A stretch of DNA of 64,000 nucleotides from Constrictibacter sp. MBR-5. GTDB taxonomy: Bacteria > Pseudomonadota > Alphaproteobacteria > JAJUGE01. A program made the position numbers and the translations under genes. Positions 8,432 to 16,826 of this stretch are shown one piece after another (position 1 is the stretch's first letter; each line of letters opens with the position of its first letter). The stretch spans positions 186,001 to 250,000 of the forward strand of contig NZ_JBEPTK010000001.1 in NCBI RefSeq assembly GCF_040549485.1, given 5' to 3'. The notes beneath the pieces are model-generated. The model was not told where the DNA came from, did no database searches, and was given only the letters and a program-made list of their open reading frames with translations.

Positions 8432-9370
8432 ATGGCACGGGTTATCACGGTCGCGGGCGCGCAGATGGGGCCGATCGCACGCGGCGAGACGCGCGCTGAG
8501 GTGGTCGAACGCATGGTGGCGCTGCTCCGCCGGGCCCACGAACGTGGCGCCAAGCTGGTCGTGTTCCCCGAACTGGCGCTGACGACCTTCTTCCCGCGCT
8601 GGTACATGGAGGACTGGAACGAGGTCGATGCCTTCTTCGAGAAGGAGATGCCCGGTCCGGATACGCAGCGTCTGTTCGACACGGCGCGCGACCTCGGCAT
8701 CGGCTTCTACCTCGGCTATGCCGAGCACGAGCACCGCGACGGGGTGCTGCACCGGTTCAACACCTCGATCATCGTCGACTTCGAGGGCCGGATCGCCGGC
8801 AAGTACCGCAAGGTCCACCTGCCGGGTCACACCGATTTCGAGGGCCACCGCCCATGGCAGCATTTGGAAAAGCGCTATTTCGAGGTGGGTGACCTGGGCT
8901 TCCCGGTCTTCCGCACGATGGGCGGGATCATGGGCATGTGCCTGTGCAACGACCGCCGCTGGCCCGAAACGTGGCGCGTCATGGGCATGAAGGGCGTCGA
9001 ACTCGTCATGCTCGGCTACAACACGCCGGCGGCCAACTCGCTGTCCGCCACCGAGCCCCCGCACGTCCGGATGATGCACAACCATATCACCGTGCAGGCC
9101 GGCTGCTACCAGAACGGGACCTGGGCCGTCTCGGTGGCGAAGGCGGGCCACGAGGACGGCTGCGACCTGATGGGCGGCAGCATCATCGTCGCGCCGTCGG
9201 GAGAGATCGTGGCGCAGGCGCACACGCTCGCGGACGAACTGATCGTCTACGACGCCGACCTCGACGAGGGCCGCTTCAACAAGACGACGATCTTCAACTT
9301 CGCCGCCCACCGGCGCCCGGAAGTCTACGGGATCATCACCGAACGGGCGGGCATGATCGAGCCGGACTGA
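8432..9370 (+). CDS. N-carbamoyl-D-amino acid hydrolase (nitrilase superfamily)
   Basis: A 312-aa amidase strikingly like the Agrobacterium D-carbamoylase in length and motif order. The nitrilase triad falls at the same numbers as in that enzyme: Glu47 in VVFPELALTTFFPRW, Lys127 in KYRKVHLPGH and Cys172 in MCLCNDRRWPETWRVMG. Other shared segments are MGPIARGETR, EMPGPDT, GIGFYLGYAE and AAHRRPEVYG. The enzyme hydrolyses N-carbamoyl-D-amino acids to D-amino acid, CO2 and ammonia, the last step of hydantoin breakdown. The start has GGAGTAGGAC ahead of ATG 8432. No hydantoinase or racemase is present in the window, so the physiological substrate source is unclear. Confidence 0.93.
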   Translation: MARVITVAGAQMGPIARGETRAEVVERMVALLRRAHERGAKLVVFPELALTTFFPRWYMEDWNEVDAFFEKEMPGPDTQRLFDTARDLGIGFYLGYAEHEHRDGVLHRFNTSIIVDFEGRIAGKYRKVHLPGHTDFEGHRPWQHLEKRYFEVGDLGFPVFRTMGGIMGMCLCNDRRWPETWRVMGMKGVELVMLGYNTPAANSLSATEPPHVRMMHNHITVQAGCYQNGTWAVSVAKAGHEDGCDLMGGSIIVAPSGEIVAQAHTLADELIVYDADLDEGRFNKTTIFNFAAHRRPEVYGIITERAGMIEPD

Positions 9371-9397
9371 CGGCTCGACCGAAGCCCCGCGGATGGT

Positions 9398-9817
9398 TCA
9401 GATCGTCATGTGCCGAGCGCGTGCGCCGCGCTCGATCGCGGCGGCGGCGAGCCGGCCGACCTGCAGGCGGTAGCGGATGATGTCGAGCATCCGCGCCTCC
9501 TCCTGGGTCACGCGGCCGTCGGCTGCGGCGACGTCGCAGGCGAGCGCGTAGGCCGTCTCCCGCAGGCGCTCGGGCAAAGCCGCCTCGACCTGATCGAGAA
9601 CGTTCTCCAGGCCGTCGTCGTCGTTCAGCAACCGGCCGCAGGCAGCCGCGTCCTTCGTCAGGCGGTCACGGTCGTAGTCGCGGAAGATCGGCAGGTACTG
9701 GACGACCTCGCCGATGCTGCGCAGTTCGGAGTTCGGCATACCGCCGTCCGAACCGGCGACGAGCACCATGACGTAGATCAGAGCCGTGTGATGGGTCGTG
9801 GAAGTCGTCAGTGTCAT
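9398..9817 (-). CDS. TerB-like tellurite-resistance-family protein
   Basis: A 139-aa all-helical cytoplasmic protein resembling the TerB fold. It shows the typical acidic metal-binding pattern twice: VAGSDGGMPNSELRSI near the N-terminus and DVAAADGRVTQEEARMLDII near residue 100, each like the D-x-x-x-x-x-E loop of TerB. In alphaproteobacteria such stand-alone TerB-like proteins are common and rarely linked to tellurite resistance. No other ter genes are nearby. It ends 28 bases from the convergent carbamoylase gene. Function not predictable beyond family. Confidence 0.8.
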   Translation of the reverse strand: MTLTTSTTHHTALIYVMVLVAGSDGGMPNSELRSIGEVVQYLPIFRDYDRDRLTKDAAACGRLLNDDDGLENVLDQVEAALPERLRETAYALACDVAAADGRVTQEEARMLDIIRYRLQVGRLAAAAIERGARARHMTI

Positions 9818-9874
9818 AGCGCGTCCTTCGCTGATCTGCTGGTGCTGTTAAGCAGGCGCGCAGCCTAGGTCAAG

Positions 9875-12556
9875 TTAAACGCCGGTAACGCGGTCCGCGC
9901 GCGGCTCGCCTCCGGCGCCGATGAAGGCGCGCGTCGTGGCGACGGCTTCGGCCAGTCCCACCCTTTGGACAGCCACGCCCTCCGGGAAAGCGCTGCAGAG
10001 GCGCGACGGCATCATCGGATCGAGGAGGACGAACACGCCGCAGTCGTCGGCGCGCCGGACGAGGCGGCCGAACGCCTGCCGCAGGCGCAGGCGCGTGATC
10101 CGGTCGTCGTAGGCGCGACCGCCGAACCGCGCGCGCCGCGCCCGATGCAGGATGTCCGGCCGCGGCCAGGGCACGCGGTCGAAGACGATCAGGCGCAGGG
10201 CACGTCCCGGCACGTCGACCCCGTCGCGCACCGCATCCGTTCCGAGCAGACAGGAATCCGGCTCGGCACGAAAGATCTCGATCAGGGTATTCACGTCCAT
10301 CCGGTCGACATGCTGGGCGAGCAGCATCCGACCTTCCGCCTCGAGCGGTTCCACAATGCGCTCGTGCACCGCGCGCAGCCGGCCGATCGCCGTAAACAGA
10401 CCGAGTCCGCCGCCGCCGGAGGCCATGAACAGGGCACGATAGGCCGCGGCGACCTGGCTCAGATCATCCTTGCGCACGTCCGTGACGATCAGGACCCGTG
10501 TCTGGCGCACATAATCGAAGGGCGACGGCACCGCCGCCCGCAGTGCCGGCGCCGAGAAATGCACCGCCCCGGTGCGTGCCTCGGCGGCCAGCCAGTCCGC
10601 CTCGGGATTTCCGGTCGCGTCGCGCAGGGTCGCTGACGTGACCAGCAGCCCATGGGCGTGGCCGCCGATGCTCGCAGCGAACGGGACAGTCGGGTCCACC
10701 CAGTGGCGGTGCATGCCGACATCGAAGTCGCGACCCTCGATCCGGTCGATGGCCAGCCAGTCGACGAACTCGGCCGTAGGCTCGGCGCCCATGCCGTCGA
10801 GCATGCTGCGCCACGCCGTGACCTGGACCTCGGCCCGGCGCTGCAGCGACCGGCACAGCCCCTCGATGCGCAGCCGCATCGCGGTCTCGAGCGTGTCGGC
10901 TTCATCCTCCAGGCGCTGCAGCAGGCGCCGGCGCAGGGCCGACAGCGGGCGGGCGAGCTTGGCCAAGGCCGCCGCGAGGCTCGCCGACGCCTCTGGCAAG
11001 CCGTCGACAGCCGGCAGCAGGTCCGCTTCTATGCCATAGGGTGCGTCGGGACCGACGGCCCGCGCCGCCACCTGCTGGCGGACCAGCGCCAGGAAGGTTT
11101 CGACCGGTCCCTGCGGCCGGCCTTCGGCGAGCCGCAGCATCCAGCCTTCCGCCGGCAGGATGGCAGCCGCACGCACCGCCTGCTCCACCGCGTCCGCCGT
11201 CTCCTCGTCGGCGGACAGGTCCTCCATCCGGCGGCGCAGGCCGCGGGCGCGGCTGCGGCCGCCCTCCGCGCCCAGCATCCAGCGCCGGAGTTCCGCCGTC
11301 TCCAGGCCGGACAGCACGGCCGAGAAGGCCGAATCCGCGGCGTCGAACAGATGATGGCCCTCGTCGAACACGTAGCGCGTCGGCAGATACGCATCGTCGA
11401 GCCCGCCGAGCGCGGCCTGCGCCATGACGAGCGCGTGGTTGGCGACGACGAGTTCCGCCCGTCGGGCGCGGCGGACATTCCGCTCGATGAAGCACTTCTG
11501 ATAGTGCGGACATGCGGCATAGATGCACTCGCCGCGCTGGTCGGCGAGACCGCGGGTGCGCGCTGCCCCGAGGAGGTCCGGCAGCCAGGCGGGGAAGTCG
11601 CCGCCGACCATGTCGCCGTCGCGCGTGCGCTCGGCCCAACGGACCATCAGCCCCAGGACCACGGTGTCGCCGGGCCGCGCGCCGACCACCCGTGTCGCAT
11701 CCTCCAGGTTCAGAAGGCAGAGATAGTTCTCGCGTCCCTTGCGGATGACGACCTTGCCCTGCCGCTCCTCGGCATCGGGGAAGAGCCGCTCCAGTTCCCG
11801 GTCGACCTGATGCTGCAGATTGCGCGTATAGGTACTGATCCAGACGGGGGCGCCGTTCTTTTCCGACCAGACGCTCGCCGGCGCGATATAGCCGAGCGTC
11901 TTGCCGACGCCGGTGCCCGCCTCGGCGATTACGAACAGCGGCTCATCGCGGCGCTCGCGCGGCTGGAAGGCGCCGGCCGCGGCAGACGCATAGTCCGCCT
12001 GGCTCGGCCGCGGCTCGGCGTCGGTGCCGAGGAGGTCCGACAGCCGGTGGCGCGTCTCCGCCGACGAGACGGGGTGGCTGGAGGGCGGAGGCAGCGGCGC
12101 CTCCTCCTGCCAGGCCTGAAGCCGCTCCCACACCGCCATGGCGCGCTGCACCCGAGGCGCCTCTGTCGCGTTACCGTTTTCGGGGCTGAAGCCCAGGGCG
12201 TTCAGCAGCGCCGGTCCCCACGGCCATCCGGCCCTGGCCATTCCCCAGGCGACGGGCAGGGCATGCGGATCGTCGGAGCGCGCCGCCTGTTCCTGCAGGA
12301 GCACACGCGCCGCGCCGATCAGCGCCTCGACTTCCGCCGCCTTACTGCGGGGCGGCGGCAGGCCGACGGCGGCAGCGAGGCCGCGCGGGGTCGGCAGACA
12401 GAAGCGCGCGGCTCTGACGAACGCGAACAGTTCCAGCAGGTCGAGACCGCGGAAAGGCGCGATCCCCAGCCGCCGCGCCAGGGCCGGGGCGTGCGCGACC
12501 AGCGGCATCTCGGACTGGATGCGCGCGGCCGCCTCGGCCGGCGCGAGTTCCAGCAT
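9875..12556 (-). CDS. Rad3/DinG (XPD-like) family ATP-dependent DNA helicase
   Basis: An 893-aa superfamily-2 helicase from the first ATG. Walker A is IAEAGTGVGKTLGYIAP; the Walker B/DEAH-type box is FDEGHHLFD; four Cys in CLLNLE (preceding segment), CIYAACPHYQKC fit the XPD/DinG iron-sulphur cluster region; C-terminal motifs include LLGTDAVRDGVDVPG and RITRLRLRQAFGRLVRR (motif VI). Such 5'-3' helicases act on R-loops, forks and recombination intermediates. The frame continues upstream of ATG 12556 as protein-like sequence (RSPVLIATFRSALWVTPDGE) as far as TAG at 12659-12661. There is no ATG in that stretch; tandem CTG codons at 12626-12631 lie nine bases after GAGGAGG, so a CTG start or a frameshift is likely. 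Confidence 0.9.
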   Translation of the reverse strand: MLELAPAEAAARIQSEMPLVAHAPALARRLGIAPFRGLDLLELFAFVRAARFCLPTPRGLAAAVGLPPPRSKAAEVEALIGAARVLLQEQAARSDDPHALPVAWGMARAGWPWGPALLNALGFSPENGNATEAPRVQRAMAVWERLQAWQEEAPLPPPSSHPVSSAETRHRLSDLLGTDAEPRPSQADYASAAAGAFQPRERRDEPLFVIAEAGTGVGKTLGYIAPASVWSEKNGAPVWISTYTRNLQHQVDRELERLFPDAEERQGKVVIRKGRENYLCLLNLEDATRVVGARPGDTVVLGLMVRWAERTRDGDMVGGDFPAWLPDLLGAARTRGLADQRGECIYAACPHYQKCFIERNVRRARRAELVVANHALVMAQAALGGLDDAYLPTRYVFDEGHHLFDAADSAFSAVLSGLETAELRRWMLGAEGGRSRARGLRRRMEDLSADEETADAVEQAVRAAAILPAEGWMLRLAEGRPQGPVETFLALVRQQVAARAVGPDAPYGIEADLLPAVDGLPEASASLAAALAKLARPLSALRRRLLQRLEDEADTLETAMRLRIEGLCRSLQRRAEVQVTAWRSMLDGMGAEPTAEFVDWLAIDRIEGRDFDVGMHRHWVDPTVPFAASIGGHAHGLLVTSATLRDATGNPEADWLAAEARTGAVHFSAPALRAAVPSPFDYVRQTRVLIVTDVRKDDLSQVAAAYRALFMASGGGGLGLFTAIGRLRAVHERIVEPLEAEGRMLLAQHVDRMDVNTLIEIFRAEPDSCLLGTDAVRDGVDVPGRALRLIVFDRVPWPRPDILHRARRARFGGRAYDDRITRLRLRQAFGRLVRRADDCGVFVLLDPMMPSRLCSAFPEGVAVQRVGLAEAVATTRAFIGAGGEPRADRVTGV

Positions 12557-12640
12557 CTCGCCGTCAGGGGTTACCCAGAGAGCCGATCTGAACGTGGCGA
12601 TCAGGACGGGGGAGCGCGGGACGTGCAGCAGGGCGTACGG

Positions 12641-12649
12641 CCTCCTCGG
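12641..12649 (-). promoter_or_regulatory. Shine-Dalgarno-like CCGAGGAGG for a possible CTG start of the helicase
   Basis: On the minus strand CCGAGGAGG lies nine bases before CTG CTG (12631-12626), in frame with the helicase and 25 codons upstream of its first ATG. By contrast ATG 12556 has no convincing ribosome site. This supports initiation at CTG, unless a sequence error or frameshift hides an ATG at 12655 that is in another frame. Confidence 0.4.
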
Positions 12650-12811
12650 GTCATCGGTCTACGCCCGGACGTCCAACTTGCTGAGGTGCGCCGCGGCGTG
12701 CAAGGCCGCAGAGGCGACCGAGGACCTCGTGACGTCTTGACGACCGCCGCAGCCGCGCATATCCGATTGGCAAGGTCCCGACGGGGGCGCGGAAATGAAC
12801 AGAGAGGCGAC

Positions 12812-12937
12812 ATGCAGCCGGCGAAAGCGGATATCGACCGTCATCGCGACATTTGGGGAGGTTTCGTGCTCTTCACGAAGCTCTCCATCGCCGCGATCGC
12901 AGTGGTGATGGTGCTGATGTGGTTCTTGGTCGCTTGA
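12812..12937 (+). CDS. aa3-type cytochrome c oxidase subunit IV, small single-helix protein
   Basis: A 41-aa protein below the size of most gene calls. The layout is that of the bacterial aa3 oxidase subunit IV family: a short polar N-terminus (ADIDRHRDIWGGF, with the conserved H...W.GF pattern), then one membrane helix (TKLSIAAIAVVMVLMWFLVA). Such subunits bind the haem-copper oxidase core in the cytoplasmic membrane and are dispensable in studied species. GAGAGGCGAC precedes the ATG. No other oxidase gene is in the window, which is normal for this family, often found as a lone gene. A strong hairpin follows. Confidence 0.82.
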   Translation: MQPAKADIDRHRDIWGGFVLFTKLSIAAIAVVMVLMWFLVA

Positions 12938-12952
12938 TGCACTGAAACGCGA

Positions 12953-12975
12953 AACGGCGGCCTAGGGCCGCCGTT
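12953..12975. terminator. Bidirectional hairpin between the oxidase subunit IV and ndk genes
   Basis: A perfect 10-bp inverted repeat (AACGGCGGCC / GGCCGCCGTT) with a 3-base loop lies between convergent stop codons. It can serve both directions; on the ndk strand it is followed by TTTCGCGTTTC, a weak T-rich tract. Confidence 0.72.
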
Positions 12976-12997
12976 CCACTGTCGACCGGTCGGCGTT

Positions 12998-13420
12998 TCA
13001 GCCGACGATGTCGCACTCGGCGAAGAAGAAGCCGATCTCGCGCTTTGCGTTCTCCAGCGAGTCCGAACCGTGCACCGAGTTCGCCTCGACGCTCTCGCCG
13101 AAATCCTTGCGGATGGTGCCGGGTGCGGCGTTCGCCGGGTTGGTGGCGCCCATCACGTCGCGATGACGCTGCACCGCATTCTCGCCTTCCAGGGCCTGCA
13201 CGACGACCGGACCGGAGGTCATGAACGCGCAGAGGTCCTTGAAGAACGGACGCTCCCGGTGGACTTCGTAGAAGCGCTCCGCCTGCTCGCGGGTCAGCTT
13301 GACCCGGCGCTGGGCGATGATCCGCAGCCCTGCTTCCTCGAAGCGGGCGTTGATCTTTCCGGTCAGGTTGCGCCGCGTGGCGTCGGGCTTGATGATGGAA
13401 AGTGTCTGCTCGGTAGCCAT
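12998..13420 (-). CDS. ndk: Nucleoside diphosphate kinase
   Basis: A 140-aa enzyme matching Ndk over its full length. It starts [13 protein letters not shown], carries [14 protein letters not shown], the active-site segment [15 protein letters not shown] in which His is phosphorylated, and the usual end [10 protein letters not shown]. Ndk transfers the gamma-phosphate of ATP to NDPs and dNDPs through the phosphohistidine, balancing nucleotide pools. The cluster pepA-holC-ndk on one strand is common in alphaproteobacteria. A GC-rich hairpin lies 29 bases upstream, between holC and ndk, so ndk probably has its own promoter. Confidence 0.98.
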   Translation of the reverse strand: MATEQTLSIIKPDATRRNLTGKINARFEEAGLRIIAQRRVKLTREQAERFYEVHRERPFFKDLCAFMTSGPVVVQALEGENAVQRHRDVMGATNPANAAPGTIRKDFGESVEANSVHGSDSLENAKREIGFFFAECDIVG

Positions 13421-13448
13421 GTGGCTCCTGTCTCCCTAGGGGATCAAC

Positions 13449-13470
13449 GGCGCGGCGTTATAGCCGCGCC
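13449..13470 (-). terminator. Hairpin between holC and ndk
   Basis: GGCGCGGC / GCCGCGCC, an 8-bp perfect stem with a six-base loop (GTTATA), sits 39 bases past the holC stop. No clear T-run follows on the minus strand, so termination is plausible but not certain. Confidence 0.5.
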
Positions 13471-13508
13471 CGTGATGCCGGGCAACTCCATTGGACGGCG
13501 TAGGCCCT

Positions 13509-13952
13509 TCAGCCGTTCTTCCGCCACCCTTGCGCCGAAAACTCCCAGTAGACGGGAGTATGCCCGGCCGCGAGGCAGTTGCGCCAGCGTGCGCGGGCCG
13601 CATCGCGCACAGCCGGATCGTTCCTGTCGAAGAGTATGCTGCATTTCTCGAAGGCTTCGGGCGCCGCCGCCTCGGCATCGTCGATCATGACCAGCAGCGA
13701 CGCCGCGTTCGGGTTCTCCTCCGCCAGCGTCAGATAAACCGGCTGCCGCTCGGCGTGGCCGTCGGCCTCGCTGCCGTGCGGCAGAAAGGATGCGGGATCG
13801 TAAGTCCAGAGGCCGAGGTTCAGCGCCTCCAGGCGTTCACGCGTACCGCAAAGCACGACGGCGCGCCGCCCGGCGGCGAGTTCCGGCTCGAGGAACGCCG
13901 CCAAGCCCGTTTCGAAGCGCTGCCCGGCCACGTTGCGGAACTCGATCTCCAC
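13509..13952 (-). CDS. holC: DNA polymerase III chi subunit
   Basis: A 147-aa protein with the HolC pattern: an N-terminal strand EIEFRNV, a conserved FLPHGSEADGHAERQPVYLT, ENPNAASLLVMIDD and a C-terminal ...ARWRNCLAAGHTPVYWEF. Chi links the clamp loader (through psi) to single-strand binding protein at the replication fork; alphaproteobacteria carry chi without an obvious psi. The start is GTG at 13952 with a strong GGGGAGGGGCC ribosome site. It follows pepA by 30 bases on the same strand, the usual order. Confidence 0.93.
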   Translation of the reverse strand: MEIEFRNVAGQRFETGLAAFLEPELAAGRRAVVLCGTRERLEALNLGLWTYDPASFLPHGSEADGHAERQPVYLTLAEENPNAASLLVMIDDAEAAAPEAFEKCSILFDRNDPAVRDAARARWRNCLAAGHTPVYWEFSAQGWRKNG

Positions 13953-13982
13953 GGCCCCTCCCCGGCCCCGTGCTGCGGGCGC

Positions 13983-15473
13983 TCACTGCTCGTAGTGATC
14001 GGCGACGAAGCGGTCCAGCAGGCGCACGCCGAAGCCGGTACCCCCCTTCGGCGACGTGGGCTTCGCCTTGCTGCCCCACGCGACGCCAGCGATGTCCAGA
14101 TGCGCCCAGGGCACGTCGTTGCAGAACCGCTTCAGGAACTGCGCCGCAGTGACGCTGCCACCGTCGCGACCGCCGATATTCTTCATGTCGGCGATGTCCG
14201 ATTCGATCTGCTTGTCGTAGGCGTCATCCAGCGGCATGCGCCACAATGTCTCGCCGGAGGCCTTGCCGGCCGCCAGCAGGCGCTCCGCCAGCGCGTCGTC
14301 AGTGGCGAACAGGCCGGCATTGTTGTGGCCGAGCGCGACGATGATGGCGCCCGTCAGGGTGGCGAGGTCGATCATCGCCTCCGGCTTGAACCGGTCCTGG
14401 GTGTACCAGAGGACGTCGGCGAGAATCAGGCGGCCCTCGGCGTCGGTATTGATGACTTCGATCGTCTGGCCCGACATCGACTTCACTACGTCGCCCGGAC
14501 GCTGTGCCGTGCCGGAGGGCATGTTCTCGGCGAGGCCGATGATGCCGACCGCGTTGACCTTGGCCTTGCGGCCGGCCAGTGCCTTCATCAGGCCGACGAC
14601 GGCCGCCGCGCCGCCCATGTCCCACTTCATGTCTTCCATGCCGGCGGCGGGCTTGATCGAGATGCCGCCGGTGTCGAACGTGACGCCCTTGCCGATGAAG
14701 GCGACCGGAGCCTTGCCCTTCTTGCCGCCGTTCCACTGCATGACGACAATGTAGGAATCATGCTGGCTGCCGGCGCCGACGCCGAGCAGCGCCCCCATGC
14801 CGAGCTTGCGCATGTCCTTCTCGCTCAGGACATCGATCTCGACGCCGAGCTTAGACAGTTCCTTGGCCCGGTCGACCAGCGTCGCCGGGTAGAGCACGTT
14901 CGCGGGCTCGGAAACGAGATCCCGCGCCGTGAAGACGCCGTCTGCGACCTTGTCGAGGCCGGCGAACACCTTTTTCGCGGCGGAGTGGCCGTCGAGCATC
15001 ACCGACAGACGGTCCAGCGCGGGCTTGTCTTCCGGCTTCTGCTTCGTCTTGTAGAGGTCGAACCGGTAGCTCGCCAGGCGGAACCCGAAGGCTAGTCGCG
15101 CACCGATCTCGGCCGCGGTCTGCGGCGCGCCGTCGATCGGATCGAGCGACACCGTCACGCGCTTCGTCCCCGTGCCGGCGAGGTGACCGAAGATGGCACC
15201 GCCAAGATCCTCAGCCGCACGCTGGTCGAGTGCAGCGGCCTTGCCGAGGCCGGCGAGGACGACCCGATCCACCGGCAGTCCGGCGGGTGCCAGCACGTCC
15301 AGCATCTGCCGCGCCTTGCCGGTGAAACGGCTGGCACCGATGGCACGGCGCAGCGCGCCGTTCAACCGCCCGTCGAGTTCTTCCGCCGATGGCGTCAACA
15401 CACCGTCCTCGAACACGCCCAGGACGTGCGCGCCCGTGTCCGGCTGCGTCGGCGCTCCAAACTCGATCTTCAT
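13983..15473 (-). CDS. pepA: Leucyl aminopeptidase (M17, cytosol aminopeptidase)
   Basis: A 496-aa M17 peptidase. The catalytic C-terminal domain carries the metal and active-site motifs FIGKGVTFDTGGISIKP and the family signature NTDAEGRLILADVLWY, plus MKWDMGGAAAVVGLMKALAG. PepA removes N-terminal residues from peptides as a two-metal hexamer in the cytoplasm; in some bacteria it also binds DNA in site-specific recombination. The frame is open upstream to 15731, but ATG 15473 has GAGGAGTGCCGC ahead of it and starts the conserved MKIEFG segment. It is divergent from lptF. Confidence 0.96.
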   Translation of the reverse strand: MKIEFGAPTQPDTGAHVLGVFEDGVLTPSAEELDGRLNGALRRAIGASRFTGKARQMLDVLAPAGLPVDRVVLAGLGKAAALDQRAAEDLGGAIFGHLAGTGTKRVTVSLDPIDGAPQTAAEIGARLAFGFRLASYRFDLYKTKQKPEDKPALDRLSVMLDGHSAAKKVFAGLDKVADGVFTARDLVSEPANVLYPATLVDRAKELSKLGVEIDVLSEKDMRKLGMGALLGVGAGSQHDSYIVVMQWNGGKKGKAPVAFIGKGVTFDTGGISIKPAAGMEDMKWDMGGAAAVVGLMKALAGRKAKVNAVGIIGLAENMPSGTAQRPGDVVKSMSGQTIEVINTDAEGRLILADVLWYTQDRFKPEAMIDLATLTGAIIVALGHNNAGLFATDDALAERLLAAGKASGETLWRMPLDDAYDKQIESDIADMKNIGGRDGGSVTAAQFLKRFCNDVPWAHLDIAGVAWGSKAKPTSPKGGTGFGVRLLDRFVADHYEQ

Positions 15474-15628
15474 GCGGCACTCCTCGGTGGGTCTCGGCGC
15501 GGCGCCCGCGGCTCCCGGACGCCGGCATCCTCGTTGGATAGGAGCAAGCCCAAGGCCCGTCAACCTTACGGACCGAGAATTCCCGGCCACAGTGGGAAAC
15601 GCCGGGCACATCAGCCGCTCCGACAGCC

Positions 15629-15657
15629 TTGACACGGCCCCGGCCCCATGATGCCTA
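15629..15657 (+). promoter_or_regulatory. Possible sigma70-type promoter for the lptF operon
   Basis: A perfect TTGACA (15629-15634) is followed at 17 bases by TGCCTA, a weak -10. Transcription would begin near 15664, after the in-frame ATGs at 15648/15651 and before ATG 15714, which fits the shorter LptF start. Confidence 0.35.
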
Positions 15658-15713
15658 GAAGCCGATGCAGCGCGGGATCTCAGCTCGCGAGGCCAGGACT
15701 CAGGCTGACGACG

Positions 15714-16826
15714 ATGTGGTCGCAGGCCCACCGGTACATCTTCCGGCAGACGGCGCTGGCCCTACTCTGCGCCGCCGCCGCCTTCACGGCTGTGGTCTGG
15801 CTCGTTTATTCGCTACGGTTCCTCGATCTCCTGGGCGCCGGCAGCGTTTCCCCCGCCGTCTTCGCGCAACTGGTCCTTCTCAACCTGCCCCGCTTCCTCG
15901 CGGCGGCGTTGCCGCTCGCCCTCTTCGTCGCGATCCTGCTCGTCTTCCATCGCCTCGCCGGAGACCGGGAACTCGTGGCGCTGCGTGCGGCGGGCATGAG
16001 CAATCCGCGGCTCGCCCTCGCCCCGGCCGCCGTCGCGCTGCTGACCGCCGTGGCGGTGGCGTCGATCAACCTGATCGTGGCGCCCCTGGCCGCACAGGCC
16101 TTCAGGTCGTTGAACCAGACGGTGCGGGCGGACCTGCCGCTGGCGGGAATCCGGCCGGGCGCGTTCCAGTCGCCTCGCCCCGGACTGACCATCTTCGCCG
16201 CCGCCGTGAACGGCGACGGCACACTGTCGGGCCTGCTCGTCCACGACACACGCCGATCGGATCGCACCGTCACGATCTCGGCGCGCAGCGCCCTGCGCAT
16301 CGATCGTCCCGACGGCGCTGCCCTCCTGCTCGACGACGGGTTGCTGCAGGAGCGCAATCCGGAGGACGGTCGACTGACCACGGTGCGCTTCGAGCACTAT
16401 ACCCTCACGGCCGCCAGCCTGACGGATGCCGCGGCCACGCGCAGGCCCGATCCCTCGGAGATGTCCCTCGCCATGCTCCTCGCGGGAGGCGCCGGCTGGG
16501 CACCGCCCGGCACCGCGGCCCGGATGCTGGCCGAGGGGCACTACCGGCTCGCGGGAATCCTTCACGCTCCAGCCATGGCGGCGCTCGCGCTCTGGCTTCT
16601 CCTCCACCCGGTGGCCGCACGGCAGACGCCCGGCCTGCGCCTGGCCGGTACGGTCGCGGCCGCCCTCCTGCTCCAGGCGGCCATCCTCGCTGCCCGCTGG
16701 GCCGCCGCGCGGAATCCCTGGATGCTCGGCGCGGTATACCTCGTGCCGCTGCTTCCAATCGCGACGGCAGCGGCCCTGTGCCTGCGCGATGCGGACGGTC
16801 CCAGCCGTACGGCAGCAGCCCAGTGA
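15714..16826 (+). CDS. lptF: LPS export ABC transporter permease LptF
   Basis: A 370-aa permease of the YjgP/YjgQ family. Six membrane helices are visible: three before a periplasmic beta-jellyroll domain (about residues 125-260) and three after it. MWSQAHRYIFRQTALALLC is the usual LptF start, and RELVALRAAGMSNPRLALAP is the coupling segment that contacts the LptB ATPase. LptF with LptG and LptB2 pulls LPS from the inner membrane toward the periplasmic bridge. The frame also contains ATGs at 15648 and 15651; ATG 15714 is preferred on homology. The stop overlaps the lptG start (GTGA). Confidence 0.92.
   Translation: MWSQAHRYIFRQTALALLCAAAAFTAVVWLVYSLRFLDLLGAGSVSPAVFAQLVLLNLPRFLAAALPLALFVAILLVFHRLAGDRELVALRAAGMSNPRLALAPAAVALLTAVAVASINLIVAPLAAQAFRSLNQTVRADLPLAGIRPGAFQSPRPGLTIFAAAVNGDGTLSGLLVHDTRRSDRTVTISARSALRIDRPDGAALLLDDGLLQERNPEDGRLTTVRFEHYTLTAASLTDAAATRRPDPSEMSLAMLLAGGAGWAPPGTAARMLAEGHYRLAGILHAPAMAALALWLLLHPVAARQTPGLRLAGTVAAALLLQAAILAARWAAARNPWMLGAVYLVPLLPIATAAALCLRDADGPSRTAAAQ

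Noticed and set aside
9398-9817. Tellurite-resistance operon
   Set aside because: Only a TerB-like protein is present; no terC, terD or terZ genes lie nearby, so a resistance role is not supported.
12601-12813. Minus-strand frame of 70 codons upstream of the helicase
   Set aside because: It contains an ATG at 12655 but is out of frame with the helicase N-terminal sequence and reads as low-complexity Arg/Pro; kept only as part of the helicase-start question.
10652-12937. Plus-strand open frame of 761 codons
   Set aside because: It is antisense to the helicase; only its last 42 codons (oxidase subunit IV) look like a real protein.
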